DNA from: JAAURB01 sp049649525
Lineage (GTDB): Bacteria; Cyanobacteriota; Cyanobacteriia; Cyanobacteriales; Microcoleaceae
DNA length: 64,000 nt
Direction: 5' to 3'
Assembly (NCBI GenBank): GCA_049649525.1
Contig: JBARZE010000032.1
Span: 1-64,000, forward strand
The position numbers and the translations under genes are program-made. How positions within the stretch are numbered: the first letter of the stretch is position 1; the number at the start of each line of letters is the position of its first letter. Below the pieces are notes generated by a model. That model did no database searches, was not told where the DNA came from, and was given only the letters and a program-made list of their open reading frames with translations. Positions 1 through 8,838 of this stretch are shown here, one piece after another.

Positions 1-166
1 CGTAAATATAGTAATTAGAATTTAGAAGGGGTGCATCGCCATGCGCCTGTACAGAGAATTAATAATCTGAAATTACGATAAAATAGAGTAGTCATAAAAG
101 TAATAAATCCATAAAAAAAGATAGATAAATATTGAGATTACACTCTTTACTATTACCCTTTACCCG

Positions 167-1810
167 TTACTCACCTAACAAAACCTCCACCCACTGACCC
201 GGTACAAATTGCTGAACACCATTAGCCACAACCTGTTCACCCGGTTGCAGTAGTCCCCGCACTAAAGACCGCTCGCCTTCTGTATGCAATACTTCTACTG
301 TGCGCCGTTCTAATTGCTTCGTCCTAGGCGGTATATCGGTTGAGTTTTCCACCGCAACCAAGGCATAACAAGCCCATAAACCCCGTTCTCCTCGAATTAA
401 AGCGCTTGTCGGTAACCAAAACCCCTCTGTAGACTGAATGCGGGTCAGTTGCAAACGCCCTATTGTACCCGGTGCAACTATTTGGGGAAGTAATAAAATC
501 ACAGTACGAGTACGAGTAGCAGAATCTACTTCCGGTAAAATCGAAATGAGTCCGGCTGAATAAACTTCTCCCCCCACTTCAACCGGATATTGACGGCCTA
601 TCCTCAAATCTGATAGCGCTTCAGCAGGAACACCCACACGCACCTCCGGCTGTCTGCCTTCTACTAACCGTACAACCTGTTGACCTGCTGAAACCACCGT
701 TCCTTCATCAATATAACGACGGGAAATTTGACCCGAAAAAGGAGCAGATAATAAACTTTTTTCGAGTAAAATCTCTAATTCACTAATCTGAGATTCTATT
801 TGACGAACTTGTGCTTGCTGAGCCTGAATTTGCTCTATCCGAGTTCCTGCTAACAATTCATCTAACTGACTTCGCACCTGCTGAACTTGTGCCTGTTGAG
901 CCTGAATTTGCTCTATCCGAGTTCCGGTTTGTAACTCTGTCAAATTACTCTCAGCTTCGTTAATTCTGGCTAAAAGGGAGTCCTCTGTCGTAATAGTTTG
1001 ATCTAAGTCTTCCCGAGAAATAGCCCCTTCAGCATACAGATCTCGACGACGTTGAGTTTGTAACTGTGCTAATTCCAACTGTTGCTGTAAATCTTCTAAC
1101 CGTGAACCTGCCGCATCAATATTTTCAGTTCGTGGCCCTGCTTGTAATTCCCGTAATCTCGCTTGTTCTTGGGTCAGTCTAGACCGAGTGGCTGCAATGG
1201 TTTCCTGGCGTGGCCCATTTTGCAGCTCTGTTAACGTGGCGATCGCCTGATCTTTCTGGGCAATTAATCCTTGGCGCTGGGCTTGGAGTTGACGAGTATC
1301 TAAGCGTGCCATTACCTCACCTTGATTGACTTGCTGGCCTTGATCAACACTCAGCGATCGCAGTAACCCGGACTGTTCAAAGCTTAATTCACTCGTCCGT
1401 TGGGCTTCTACTATTCCCGTATAGGCACGGGCAACTGAATAGGAATTCACAGTTTCTACCGTAATAGTTTCTACCGGGAGAATAGTTGGTAAATTTTGTT
1501 GCGGTTTGGCTGTATCGGGTTGTGATCTCAAACTATTACGATATACAAGGGGTATTCCTCCCAGTCCAACGGCAAGCAAAATTCCCGCTACAACAACTCG
1601 CTGCCAACGCTTCGGTTTGGGTGAGGATTGAACTTCGATATCTTCAAATGCAGTTTCCTCCTCTGGCTGGGTAGAACGGTCTGAGATATCTTCAGGTGAG
1701 GATTTTGTCAAGGCTTGGGATAAATCTCGATCTGTTGTCTCCCATTCCATAGAAGGGCTAGTTGATGCTTGCTCTGCTGATTGAGAATTATCCTGTTGCG
1801 GTGTACTCAT
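167..1810 (-). CDS. HlyD/AcrA-family membrane fusion (efflux adaptor) protein
   Basis: A 547-residue periplasmic adaptor that would link an inner-membrane pump to an outer-membrane channel. Residues 1-65 are a charged cytoplasmic tail and about 71-90 a single membrane anchor. A biotinyl-lipoyl half-motif follows (SGLLRSLSVDQGQQVNQGEV), then a long coiled coil, the second lipoyl half (SAPFSGQISRRYIDEGTVVS) and a beta-barrel tail. It is longer than the usual 350-450 residues because the coiled coil carries four copies of an L-x-x-G-(P/T)-R-x-E-x-I motif; the last two come from a 26-residue duplication. The tetR gene is divergent 177 bp away. The pump permease would lie beyond the left edge, so the substrate cannot be told. 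The family call is firm. Confidence 0.9.
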   Translation of the reverse strand: MSTPQQDNSQSAEQASTSPSMEWETTDRDLSQALTKSSPEDISDRSTQPEEETAFEDIEVQSSPKPKRWQRVVVAGILLAVGLGGIPLVYRNSLRSQPDTAKPQQNLPTILPVETITVETVNSYSVARAYTGIVEAQRTSELSFEQSGLLRSLSVDQGQQVNQGEVMARLDTRQLQAQRQGLIAQKDQAIATLTELQNGPRQETIAATRSRLTQEQARLRELQAGPRTENIDAAGSRLEDLQQQLELAQLQTQRRRDLYAEGAISREDLDQTITTEDSLLARINEAESNLTELQTGTRIEQIQAQQAQVQQVRSQLDELLAGTRIEQIQAQQAQVRQIESQISELEILLEKSLLSAPFSGQISRRYIDEGTVVSAGQQVVRLVEGRQPEVRVGVPAEALSDLRIGRQYPVEVGGEVYSAGLISILPEVDSATRTRTVILLLPQIVAPGTIGRLQLTRIQSTEGFWLPTSALIRGERGLWACYALVAVENSTDIPPRTKQLERRTVEVLHTEGERSLVRGLLQPGEQVVANGVQQFVPGQWVEVLLGE

Positions 1811-1861
1811 AAGTTTGGAGCCGTTAGTGAAATAGCGCTGATCGATTCAATGCTAAAATTA

Positions 1862-1895
1862 AAACAATCGTTTGATTTAATTGAAACAGACGTTT
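1862..1895. promoter_or_regulatory. Candidate TetR operator pair between tetR and the adaptor gene
   Basis: Two similar partly palindromic sites, AAACAATCGTTTGA (from 1862) and AAACAGACGTTTGA (from 1884), share the form AAACARWCGTTTGA. Their spacing is exactly 22 bp, about two helical turns. They lie in the divergent intergenic region beside a TetR gene, where autoregulatory operators of this family are usually found. Binding is inferred from position and symmetry only. Confidence 0.5.
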
Positions 1896-1944
1896 GAAAT
1901 AATTGCAATATTCTGCTTTGATGAAGATATGCCCGTCCATAGTA

Positions 1945-1965
1945 GGGGCGCATTGCATGCGCCCC
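1945..1965. repeat. Palindromic repeat GGGGCGCA-TTGCA-TGCGCCCC
   Basis: A perfect 8-bp inverted repeat with a 5-nt loop lies 22 bp before the tetR start. Related GGGCGCA/TGCGCCC elements occur near 26635 and 31029, with a looser one near 23994, so it belongs to a dispersed intergenic family. No T-run follows, so it is not a classical terminator. Confidence 0.6.
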
Positions 1966-1987
1966 AAAACCCGAAATCCTAACCCCA

Positions 1988-2620
1988 ATGAATTCTGTTC
2001 CTTCCAGCGATCCGAAAATTGATACTAAAATCCAAATTCTTGATGCAGCAGAGCGTCAATTTGCTCTACTCGGCTATGCTGGCACATCATTACGAGCCGT
2101 CACACGAGATGCCAATGTGAATTTAGCCGCAGTTCATTATCATTTCGGCTCAAAAGAGGAACTATTTAAAGCCGCAGTCCGACGAGTCGCAGAACCCATT
2201 GTCAACGAACAAGTGCGGCGTTTGGACGGGCTTGAGCAGCGCAATAGCCCTTTTTCTATGGCTGATGTCATCCGCGCTTATGTTGCGCCGTCGTTAGAAA
2301 TGCTCCATTCAGCAGAGCCATCTTGCTTTGTTCATGCTCAATTCATGGGTCAATGTCGGATTGAACCCCATCCCATTCAACAACTGGCAAGCGCTGAATT
2401 TAGTTTAAGTCACGAACGTTTTCTCAGTGCTTTGCAGCAGATGCTACCCCATCAGTCTGAGCAAGAATTATCTTGGAAATTAGATTTAGTTGTGGCAATG
2501 TTAGTGCGGGTTTTAACTCAAATTGAAAACTCTCAACTTTTATTAGAAGACAACACACGGCAAATTGATCGTCTGACTGAGCGTTTAGTGCTGTTCATTA
2601 CTAGCGGAATTAGTGCATGA
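1988..2620 (+). CDS. TetR-family transcriptional regulator
   Basis: A 210-residue regulator. Residues about 15-62 form the TetR helix-turn-helix, with the recognition region VNLAAVHYHFGSKEELF; the rest is an alpha-helical ligand and dimerisation domain. It is transcribed divergently from the efflux adaptor at 167-1810, the standard arrangement for a repressor of a drug or solvent efflux system that also represses itself. The ATG at 1988 is the first start in frame and gives a normal N-terminus. The inducer cannot be predicted. Confidence 0.9.
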   Translation: MNSVPSSDPKIDTKIQILDAAERQFALLGYAGTSLRAVTRDANVNLAAVHYHFGSKEELFKAAVRRVAEPIVNEQVRRLDGLEQRNSPFSMADVIRAYVAPSLEMLHSAEPSCFVHAQFMGQCRIEPHPIQQLASAEFSLSHERFLSALQQMLPHQSEQELSWKLDLVVAMLVRVLTQIENSQLLLEDNTRQIDRLTERLVLFITSGISA

Positions 2621-3248
2621 GGTTTCTATAGAACCCAGTCACTGTTTCAAAAGTGTTTTTAGTTTGATCAATCATCGGCCCATCTTAATATCATCAGTAA
2701 TTGTGATTAAATCATTGACAAATCAACAAAATTTACATAAGATTAAGTATTGTCATAAAATAACTAGATTTTAGTTTTCCATTGCACAGCTGATTTGAGT
2801 CTGACTCTTTGTGGGTGAAAGTTGCCCCCAAGGTAGGTTTGAGTAGATTCAGGATAGTGCTAATTGCAGGAAACTCATAGAAAATCCAGTTCAAATAGAG
2901 AACGTTTAATCCCAAAACTGTTTGGTTTGCCAAAAACTGGCAGAATTAGGTTAAGCTTATCCTCAGTGGAAAAAAGGATACTGAGTAGAGATCTGCTCAA
3001 GTCCTGATGACATCTGGAAAAACTGAGTTCCATCTCAGTTCAGCAGTTTAAACCCACAAATAGCCTGAAATATTCCGGACAACAGCAGGTTTTTAATCTG
3101 TTAAATAGTAGGAAATAATTTTTAGCTGTCAGAGGTTCATTAAAAGCGCTGCTAACAGTGTCAATAATATCCAAAAAGTTGACGGATTCAATGTGTAAAG
3201 CGTAAATCCGGCTATATTGTAATGCTTAGAAAAGAGAGGCTAGTTTAA
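2621..3248. other. Non-coding leader region upstream of the ribosomal cluster
   Basis: About 630 bp between tetR and rplC. No convincing gene is present: the only open frame, on the minus strand at 2733-2933, has no start signal and no recognisable protein. The promoter and leader of the ribosomal operon must lie here. TTGACG at 3179-3184 and TATATT at 3213-3218 are both visible, but they are too far apart to be one promoter, so I do not assign one. Confidence 0.5.
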
Positions 3249-3938
3249 GTGTCTGTAGGAATCCTCGGCACAAAACTTGGCATGACTCAAGTCTTTGAGT
3301 CAGAGACTGGAAAAGCGATTCCAGTTACGGTTGTCCAAGCTGGGCCATGTACAATTACCCAAATCAAAACCGATTCGACGGACGGTTATAGCGCCCTTCA
3401 ACTCGGTTATGGAGAAGTCAAAGACAAAACCCGTAAACTGAATACTAAAAAAAACCCAGGTCGAGAGGTGAATAAGTATCTCAGTTGTGCTGAGCAAGGT
3501 CACTTCACGAAATCTGGGGGAACCTTGTTGCGCCACCTACAGGAATATCGCACCGATGACACTAGCACTTTCGAGCTAGGTCAACAACTCAAAGCTGATA
3601 TTTTTGAACCCGGTCAACTGGTCGATGTAACCGGAACCAGTATGGGACGGGGTTTTGCGGGATTTCAAAAACGGCATAACTTCCGCCGGGGGCCGATGTC
3701 ACACGGTTCTAAGAACCACCGTCAACCCGGTTCAATTGGCCCCGGAACCACTCCCGGTCGGGTCTATCCCGGTAAAAAGATGGCAGGACGCTATGGCGGT
3801 AAACAAATTACTACTCGCAAATTAACTGTCGTGCGGATAGATAACGAAAGAAACCTGCTTTTAATTAAAGGCGCTGTCCCAGGTAAACCCGGTAGTTTAA
3901 TCAGTATTGCCCCGGCCAACATCGTGGGTAGTAAATAA
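3249..3938 (+). CDS. rplC: 50S ribosomal protein L3
   Basis: The 229-residue protein uses a GTG start (SVGILGTKLGMTQVF). The family signature with a globular domain and a long central basic loop is clear (GRGFAGFQKRHNF, HGSKNHRQPGSIG). L3 binds 23S rRNA near the peptidyl transferase centre and is an early assembly protein. It is the first gene of the cluster here; rpsJ, which precedes it in many other bacteria, is absent, as is normal in cyanobacteria where rpsJ sits with tufA. The rplD start follows 19 bp downstream. Confidence 0.98.
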   Translation: MSVGILGTKLGMTQVFESETGKAIPVTVVQAGPCTITQIKTDSTDGYSALQLGYGEVKDKTRKLNTKKNPGREVNKYLSCAEQGHFTKSGGTLLRHLQEYRTDDTSTFELGQQLKADIFEPGQLVDVTGTSMGRGFAGFQKRHNFRRGPMSHGSKNHRQPGSIGPGTTPGRVYPGKKMAGRYGGKQITTRKLTVVRIDNERNLLLIKGAVPGKPGSLISIAPANIVGSK

Positions 3939-3957
3939 AAACTAAAAGGGAAAAAAT

Positions 3958-4590
3958 ATGGTTGAGTGTACTGTTAAAAATTGGCAAGGAGAAGAGGCAG
4001 GGCAAACCTCCTTTGAGCTAAAAGTTGCCAAAGAAGAAAATGCGGCTCATATTCTCCATCGCGCCATTGTGCGACAGATGAACAATGCCCGCCAAGGAAA
4101 TGCCAGCACTAAAACCCGCTCAGAAGTACGTGGGGGTGGTCGTAAGCCCTGGCGACAAAAAGGAACGGGTCGGGCGCGGGCTGGTTCAATTCGTTCACCG
4201 TTATGGCGCGGTGGTGGTATAATCTTTGGTCCGCAACCCAGAGATTATGGCACAAAGATGAATCGCAAGGAACGGCGCTTAGCCCTGCGAACCGCTTTCC
4301 AAAGTCGAGCTGAAGAGATGGTTGTAGTTGAGGAATTTGTCGATCAGTTTCCTGCGCCCAAAACTAAAGAATTAATGGGAGCCATTGATCGTTGGGGAAT
4401 TGATCCCACTCAGAAAATTCTGTTGATTTTACCGGAAAAACAGCAAAACGTTTATCTCTCCGGTCGCAACATTCCCACCCTGAGAATTTGTGTGGCTGAT
4501 AGTATCAATGTTTACGATTTGCTGGCAGCCGATCGCGTCATTACAACTGCCGCTGCGATCGCCAAAATAGAGGAGATTTACAGTGACTAA
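3958..4590 (+). CDS. rplD: 50S ribosomal protein L4
   Basis: A 210-residue L4. The long basic loop that reaches into the exit tunnel is recognisable (GGGRKPWRQKGTGRARAGS, residues about 60-78). L4 binds 23S rRNA domain I. In enterobacteria it also represses its own operon, but whether it does so here cannot be seen. The stop overlaps the GTG start of rplW by 8 nt, which suggests translational coupling. Confidence 0.98.
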   Translation: MVECTVKNWQGEEAGQTSFELKVAKEENAAHILHRAIVRQMNNARQGNASTKTRSEVRGGGRKPWRQKGTGRARAGSIRSPLWRGGGIIFGPQPRDYGTKMNRKERRLALRTAFQSRAEEMVVVEEFVDQFPAPKTKELMGAIDRWGIDPTQKILLILPEKQQNVYLSGRNIPTLRICVADSINVYDLLAADRVITTAAAIAKIEEIYSD

Positions 4591-4891
4591 ATACAACGAA
4601 CGGGATCTCGCAGATCTGATCAAGCGCCCTATCGTCACCGAGAAAGCCACCATCCAGATGGAACTGAATCAGTTTACATTTGATGTCGATCTCAAAGCGA
4701 CTAAGCCCCTGATTAAGCAAGCGATTGAACAGTTGTTTACCGTCAAAGTCAAGAGTGTCAATACCCATAACCCTCCTAGAAAACGCCGTAGGGTGGGTCG
4801 ATATGTGGGGTTTAAGTCTCGTTATAAACGGGCAATTGTCACCTTAGAAGACGGAGAACCGTTGCGGAAAATTCTTTTCCCAGAAGTCTAA
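4583..4891 (+). CDS. rplW: 50S ribosomal protein L23
   Basis: A 102-residue L23 with a GTG start inside the end of rplD. It has the family start region (DLIKRPIVTEKAT) and the basic loop PPRKRRRVGRYVGFKSRYKRA. L23 lies at the exit of the nascent-peptide tunnel and docks trigger factor and the signal recognition particle. The overlap with rplD fixes the start: no other start in this frame has support. Confidence 0.97.
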   Translation: MTKYNERDLADLIKRPIVTEKATIQMELNQFTFDVDLKATKPLIKQAIEQLFTVKVKSVNTHNPPRKRRRVGRYVGFKSRYKRAIVTLEDGEPLRKILFPEV

Positions 4892-4927
4892 AAACGGTTG
4901 CACACCATTGTATGAAGAGGGAAAACT

Positions 4928-5791
4928 ATGGGAATACGTTCTTATCGCCCTATGACCCCTGGCACTCGCCAGTTATCGACCTCCAACTTTTCCGAAATTA
5001 CCCGCTCCGAACCAGAGCGCTCCTTGACGACTCACAAACATCGTCACAAAGGACGGAATAATCGAGGTGTGATTACCTGTCGCCACCGGGGAGGGGGACA
5101 CAAAAAACTCTATCGGATCGTTGATTTTAAACGGGATAAACATAATGTTCCGGCTAAAGTCGCGGAGATTGAATACGATCCCAATCGGAACGCACGCATT
5201 GCCCTGTTGCATTATATCGATGGGGAAAAGCGTTATATTTTGCATCCAGCCGGGTTACAAGTGGGAAGCTTAATCACCGCTGGTCCTGATGCACCGATTG
5301 AAGTGGGTAACGCCTTACCGTTGATGAAAATCCCGCTGGGAACGGCGATTCATAACGTGGAATTACTTCCCGGTAAAGGAGGACAGATCGTCCGTGCCGC
5401 CGGAGCCATCGCCCAAATTATGGCAAAAGAAGGTAAGTATGTCACGCTGAAATTGCCCTCCGGGGAACAACGTAAAGTTCCGGCCAACTGTTACGCCACC
5501 ATTGGACAAGTGGGTAATGCTGATATCCGTAATACCAGCGTCGGAAAAGCAGGCCGTAACCGTTGGAAAGGAAAACGACCCACAGTCCGGGGAAGTGTGA
5601 TGAACCCCTGCGATCACCCCCACGGCGGTGGTGAAGGACGCGCGCCGATTGGTCATACAGGGCCGATGACACCTTGGGGTAAACCTGCCTTGGGTGCGAA
5701 AACTCGGAATAAGAAAAAACGCAGTACCGCTTTAATTGTGCGTCGTCGCCGTAAATCCTCCAAACGCGGAAAAGGCGGTCGTCAAAGTTAG
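4928..5791 (+). CDS. rplB: 50S ribosomal protein L2
   Basis: A 287-residue L2, a primary 23S rRNA binder needed for subunit joining and peptidyl transfer. The conserved C-terminal segment with the essential histidine region is present (MNPCDHPHGGGEGRAPIG), as is the very basic tail. The ATG at 4928 follows a purine-rich GAAGAGGGAAAA site. Length is close to the family norm of about 275. Confidence 0.98.
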   Translation: MGIRSYRPMTPGTRQLSTSNFSEITRSEPERSLTTHKHRHKGRNNRGVITCRHRGGGHKKLYRIVDFKRDKHNVPAKVAEIEYDPNRNARIALLHYIDGEKRYILHPAGLQVGSLITAGPDAPIEVGNALPLMKIPLGTAIHNVELLPGKGGQIVRAAGAIAQIMAKEGKYVTLKLPSGEQRKVPANCYATIGQVGNADIRNTSVGKAGRNRWKGKRPTVRGSVMNPCDHPHGGGEGRAPIGHTGPMTPWGKPALGAKTRNKKKRSTALIVRRRRKSSKRGKGGRQS

Positions 5792-5860
5792 AGGAGTATG
5801 ACTCTAATGTCTTTGGGGTAAGCGATCGATAACAATTCATGTGCAGTTGGAACTAAAACT

Positions 5861-6139
5861 ATGCCTCGTTCACTAAAAAAAGGCCCATTTGTTGCCGACA
5901 AATTACTAAAAAAAATTGAAACCTTAAATGCCAATGGCAGAAAAGAGGTGATCAAGACTTGGTCACGGGCTTCAACAGTTGTGCCTCAAATGATAGGCCA
6001 TACACTGGCAGTTCATAATGGCCGTCAGCACGTTCCTGTATTTGTCTCAGAGCAAATGGTGGGTCATAAACTCGGGGAATTTGCTCCGACCCGAACCTTT
6101 AGAGGTCATGCCAAGAGCGATAAAAAAATACGTCGGTAG
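5861..6139 (+). CDS. rpsS: 30S ribosomal protein S19
   Basis: A 92-residue S19 (MPRSLKKGPFVADKLL; GHKLGEFAPTRTFRGH). It sits in the head of the small subunit, pairs with S13 and contacts the A-site tRNA. It is separated by 69 bp from rplB and by 6 bp from rplV. Confidence 0.98.
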   Translation: MPRSLKKGPFVADKLLKKIETLNANGRKEVIKTWSRASTVVPQMIGHTLAVHNGRQHVPVFVSEQMVGHKLGEFAPTRTFRGHAKSDKKIRR

Positions 6140-6145
6140 AAGATC

Positions 6146-6502
6146 ATGGCAGTAGATAACACAGAAAAAGTCAGCGCGATCGCTCGCTATATTCGGATGT
6201 CTCCCCACAAAGTACGACGAGTCCTGGATCAAATTCGGGGTCGTTCCTATCGGGAGGCGTTGATCATCCTTGAGTTTATGCCCTATCGGGCTTGTCAACC
6301 TGTACTCAAGGTGCTGCGTTCAGCGGTTGCCAATGCCGAACACAATCAAGGTCTCGATCCAGCTAGCCTCATTGTTTCCGAAGCTTACGCGGATCAAGGC
6401 CCCAGTTTACGACGGTATCGACCTCGAGCGCAAGGTCGTGCCTATCAAATTCGTAAACCGACTTGTCATATTACAGTTGCAGTTACACCAGTGAGCGAGT
6501 AA
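6146..6502 (+). CDS. rplV: 50S ribosomal protein L22
   Basis: A 118-residue L22. Its globular domain (ARYIRMSPHKVRRVLDQIRG) and extended hairpin (LRRYRPRAQGRAYQIRKPT) are visible. The hairpin lines the exit tunnel with L4 and is the site where macrolide-resistance changes arise in other bacteria. It starts 6 bp after rpsS, so the two are probably co-translated. Confidence 0.98.
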   Translation: MAVDNTEKVSAIARYIRMSPHKVRRVLDQIRGRSYREALIILEFMPYRACQPVLKVLRSAVANAEHNQGLDPASLIVSEAYADQGPSLRRYRPRAQGRAYQIRKPTCHITVAVTPVSE

Positions 6503-6586
6503 TCGCCTCATGGGTTGTAATGGAGTCCACCGTAATCAAACAGATTTCAAAAGTGAACAGTTAACAGATATTATCCTCAAACTGTT

Positions 6587-7315
6587 ATGGGACAAAAAAT
6601 ACATCCAGTTGGTTTTCGCCTTGGAATTACTCAGGAACATAAATCTCGCTGGTTTGCTGATGCGAGACAGTATCCGGAATTGCTCCAGGAAGACCATCAA
6701 ATCCGCGAATATATTCGCAAAAACCTCAGTAACGCCGGCATTTCTGATGTCCGGATCGAACGCAAAGCTGACCAAATTGACCTAGAAGTGTTTACTGCAC
6801 GTCCTGGGGTGGTTGTCGGTCGCGGCGGCAGTGGGATTGAGGCGCTTCGAGTCGGTTTACAGAAAGAGCTGGGAAATCAACGACAAATCCGCATTAATGT
6901 GGTAGAAGTTGCCCGAGTTGATGCCGATGCCACCTTAATTGGGGAATACATCGCTCAACAACTGGAAAAACGGGTCTCTTTCCGACGGGTAGTGCGTCAA
7001 GCTATTACTCGCGCCCAAAAAGCCGGAGTTGAAGGCATCAAGATTCAAGTCAGTGGTCGGTTAAACGGTGCAGAAATTGCCCGGACTGAGTGGACTCGCG
7101 AAGGTCGCGTGCCATTGCATACCTTGCGGGCTGATATTGATTATGCCTACTGCACAGCATTAACGATTTACGGAATTTTGGGGATCAAAGTTTGGATCTT
7201 TAAAGGAGAAATTATTCCCGGACAGGAAGAAACCGCTCCTGCTAACGCCAATCAACCCAGACGTAATCGACAACCTCGTCGTCAGAAATATGATGATCGT
7301 TCTAACGAAGGGTAA
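6587..7315 (+). CDS. rpsC: 30S ribosomal protein S3
   Basis: A 242-residue S3 with an N-terminal S3 domain (MGQKIHPVGFRLGI), a KH type 2 domain with the VVVGRGGSGIEALR loop, and the C-terminal domain (SGRLNGAEIARTEWTREGRVPL). S3 lies at the mRNA entry channel and helps unwind mRNA. The tail is a short basic extension. The ATG at 6587 is the start conserved across the family. Confidence 0.98.
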   Translation: MGQKIHPVGFRLGITQEHKSRWFADARQYPELLQEDHQIREYIRKNLSNAGISDVRIERKADQIDLEVFTARPGVVVGRGGSGIEALRVGLQKELGNQRQIRINVVEVARVDADATLIGEYIAQQLEKRVSFRRVVRQAITRAQKAGVEGIKIQVSGRLNGAEIARTEWTREGRVPLHTLRADIDYAYCTALTIYGILGIKVWIFKGEIIPGQEETAPANANQPRRNRQPRRQKYDDRSNEG

Positions 7316-7353
7316 TCAAAGATTGCATATCTATCCCTAACTAAAAACCAGTC

Positions 7354-7779
7354 ATGTTAAGCCCGAGAAGAACAAAATTTCGTAAGCAACAGCGAGGACG
7401 GATGCGAGGTATGGCCAGCCGAGGCAATACCATTAATTTTGGAGACTATGCCCTCCAAGCATTAGAACCTTGCTGGATTACCTCACGCCAAATCGAAGCA
7501 GCTCGTCGAGCCATGACCCGTTATATTCGACGCGGCGGTAAAATTTGGATTCGGATTTTCCCAGACAAACCCGTTACCATGCGAGCAGCAGAAACCCGGA
7601 TGGGTTCAGGGAAAGGGAATCCAGAATTCTGGGTGGCTGTGGTTAAACCGGGTCGCATCATGTTTGAGTTAACCGGGGTGCCTGAATCTGTTGCTCGTGA
7701 AGCCATGCGTTTAGCAGACTCCAAGCTACCGATCAAAACTAAGTTTATTACCCGTCCACAACCACCGGCTGAAGAGTAA
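7354..7779 (+). CDS. rplP: 50S ribosomal protein L16
   Basis: A 141-residue L16 (MLSPRRTKFRKQQRGRMRG; WIRIFPDKPVTMRAAETRMG). It binds near the A site and organises the peptidyl transferase centre. Length is typical. It is followed after 14 bp by rpmC. Confidence 0.98.
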   Translation: MLSPRRTKFRKQQRGRMRGMASRGNTINFGDYALQALEPCWITSRQIEAARRAMTRYIRRGGKIWIRIFPDKPVTMRAAETRMGSGKGNPEFWVAVVKPGRIMFELTGVPESVAREAMRLADSKLPIKTKFITRPQPPAEE

Positions 7780-7793
7780 AGGAATTGACAATT

Positions 7794-8033
7794 ATGGCAC
7801 TGCCAAAAATCAAAGAAGCAAGAGACTTAAGTGAGGATAACTTGTCTCAAGAGATTCTAGAAACCAAAAAAAAATTGGCAAACCTGCGTTTACTCCAAGC
7901 CACAGGGCGCTTAGAAAAAACCCACGAGTTTAAACACGCTCGTCATTGGTTAGCCCAGTTGCTGACCGTGGAAGGGGAACGTCAGCGGCAAACTGAAACC
8001 CCCCCTAACACGTCGGTTGTGGCCGAAGAGTAA
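7794..8033 (+). CDS. rpmC: 50S ribosomal protein L29
   Basis: A 79-residue L29 (LPKIKEARDLSEDNLSQEIL; LRLLQATGRLEKTHEFKHAR). I chose the ATG at 7794 rather than the in-frame TTG three codons earlier because it follows GAGTAAAGGA at normal spacing and gives the usual start MALPKI. L29 sits beside L23 at the tunnel exit. Confidence 0.95.
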   Translation: MALPKIKEARDLSEDNLSQEILETKKKLANLRLLQATGRLEKTHEFKHARHWLAQLLTVEGERQRQTETPPNTSVVAEE

Positions 8034-8139
8034 AGAGTAAGGCAGAGTCAACACACTTTCAGTCATTACTGAAACTATTTTTTAAGACTCAGCAATGGAT
8101 TGAATTCAATAGATTATGTAGTGTGAACCTATTAAAACT

Positions 8140-8388
8140 ATGGCAATCAAAGAACGAGTCGGCCTCGTCATTAGTAACAAAATGAATAAAACGGTGGTTG
8201 TGGCCATCGAGAACCGTTCTCCTCATCCTAAATACGGCAAAATTGTCGTTAAAACAAAGCATTACAAAGCTCATGATGAGGAAAACAAATGTAATGAAGG
8301 AGACCGAGTCAGAATTAAAGAAACTCGCCCCCTGAGTAAAACCAAGTGCTGGAATGTTGTGGAAATTATCAGTACTCGCGCCATCTAG
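8140..8388 (+). CDS. rpsQ: 30S ribosomal protein S17
   Basis: An 82-residue S17 with an OB-fold (KERVGLVISNKMNKTVVVAI; HPKYGKIVVKTKHYKAHDEE). It is a primary 16S rRNA binder acting early in small-subunit assembly. The gap to rpmC is 106 bp, larger than elsewhere in the cluster, and I see no gene in it. Confidence 0.97.
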   Translation: MAIKERVGLVISNKMNKTVVVAIENRSPHPKYGKIVVKTKHYKAHDEENKCNEGDRVRIKETRPLSKTKCWNVVEIISTRAI

Positions 8389-8469
8389 GGTGAACTCTCA
8401 ATCATTTGTACAAATCCAGGGCGAAATTTTTGATTAAAATTTCCCACTCATTCAAACCATCCACCCACC

Positions 8470-8838
8470 ATGATTCAACAGGAAAGTTTACTAAATGTCG
8501 CCGATAACAGCGGAGCACGAAAATTAATGTGCATCCGGGTGTTAGGGGGCGGTAACCGTCGCTACGGCGGTATTGGCGATGAAATTATCGCTGTCGTTAA
8601 AGATGCCATTCCCAATATGGCCGTCAAAAAATCAGACGTGGTTCGAGCTGTAATTGTTCGGACTCGCCATAGCTTACGTCGCGATAGTGGCATGAGTATC
8701 CGGTTTGATGATAACGCCGCCGTGATCATTAACCCAGATGGCAACCCTCGAGGCACTCGTGTTTTCGGTCCAGTCGCACGGGAACTACGGGAGAGAAGCT
8801 ATATGAAAATTGTTTCCCTCGCACCGGAGGTACTCTAA
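8470..8838 (+). CDS. rplN: 50S ribosomal protein L14
   Basis: A 122-residue L14 (MIQQESLLNVADNSGARKLM; CIRVLGGGNRRYGGIGDEI). It takes part in the bridge to the 30S subunit. The stop codon overlaps the rplX start (TAATG), so these two are translationally coupled. Confidence 0.98.
   Translation: MIQQESLLNVADNSGARKLMCIRVLGGGNRRYGGIGDEIIAVVKDAIPNMAVKKSDVVRAVIVRTRHSLRRDSGMSIRFDDNAAVIINPDGNPRGTRVFGPVARELRERSYMKIVSLAPEVL

Noticed and set aside
2733..2933. 66-codon minus-strand frame before rplC
   Set aside because: No start signal and no family resemblance; it lies in the leader of the ribosomal cluster.
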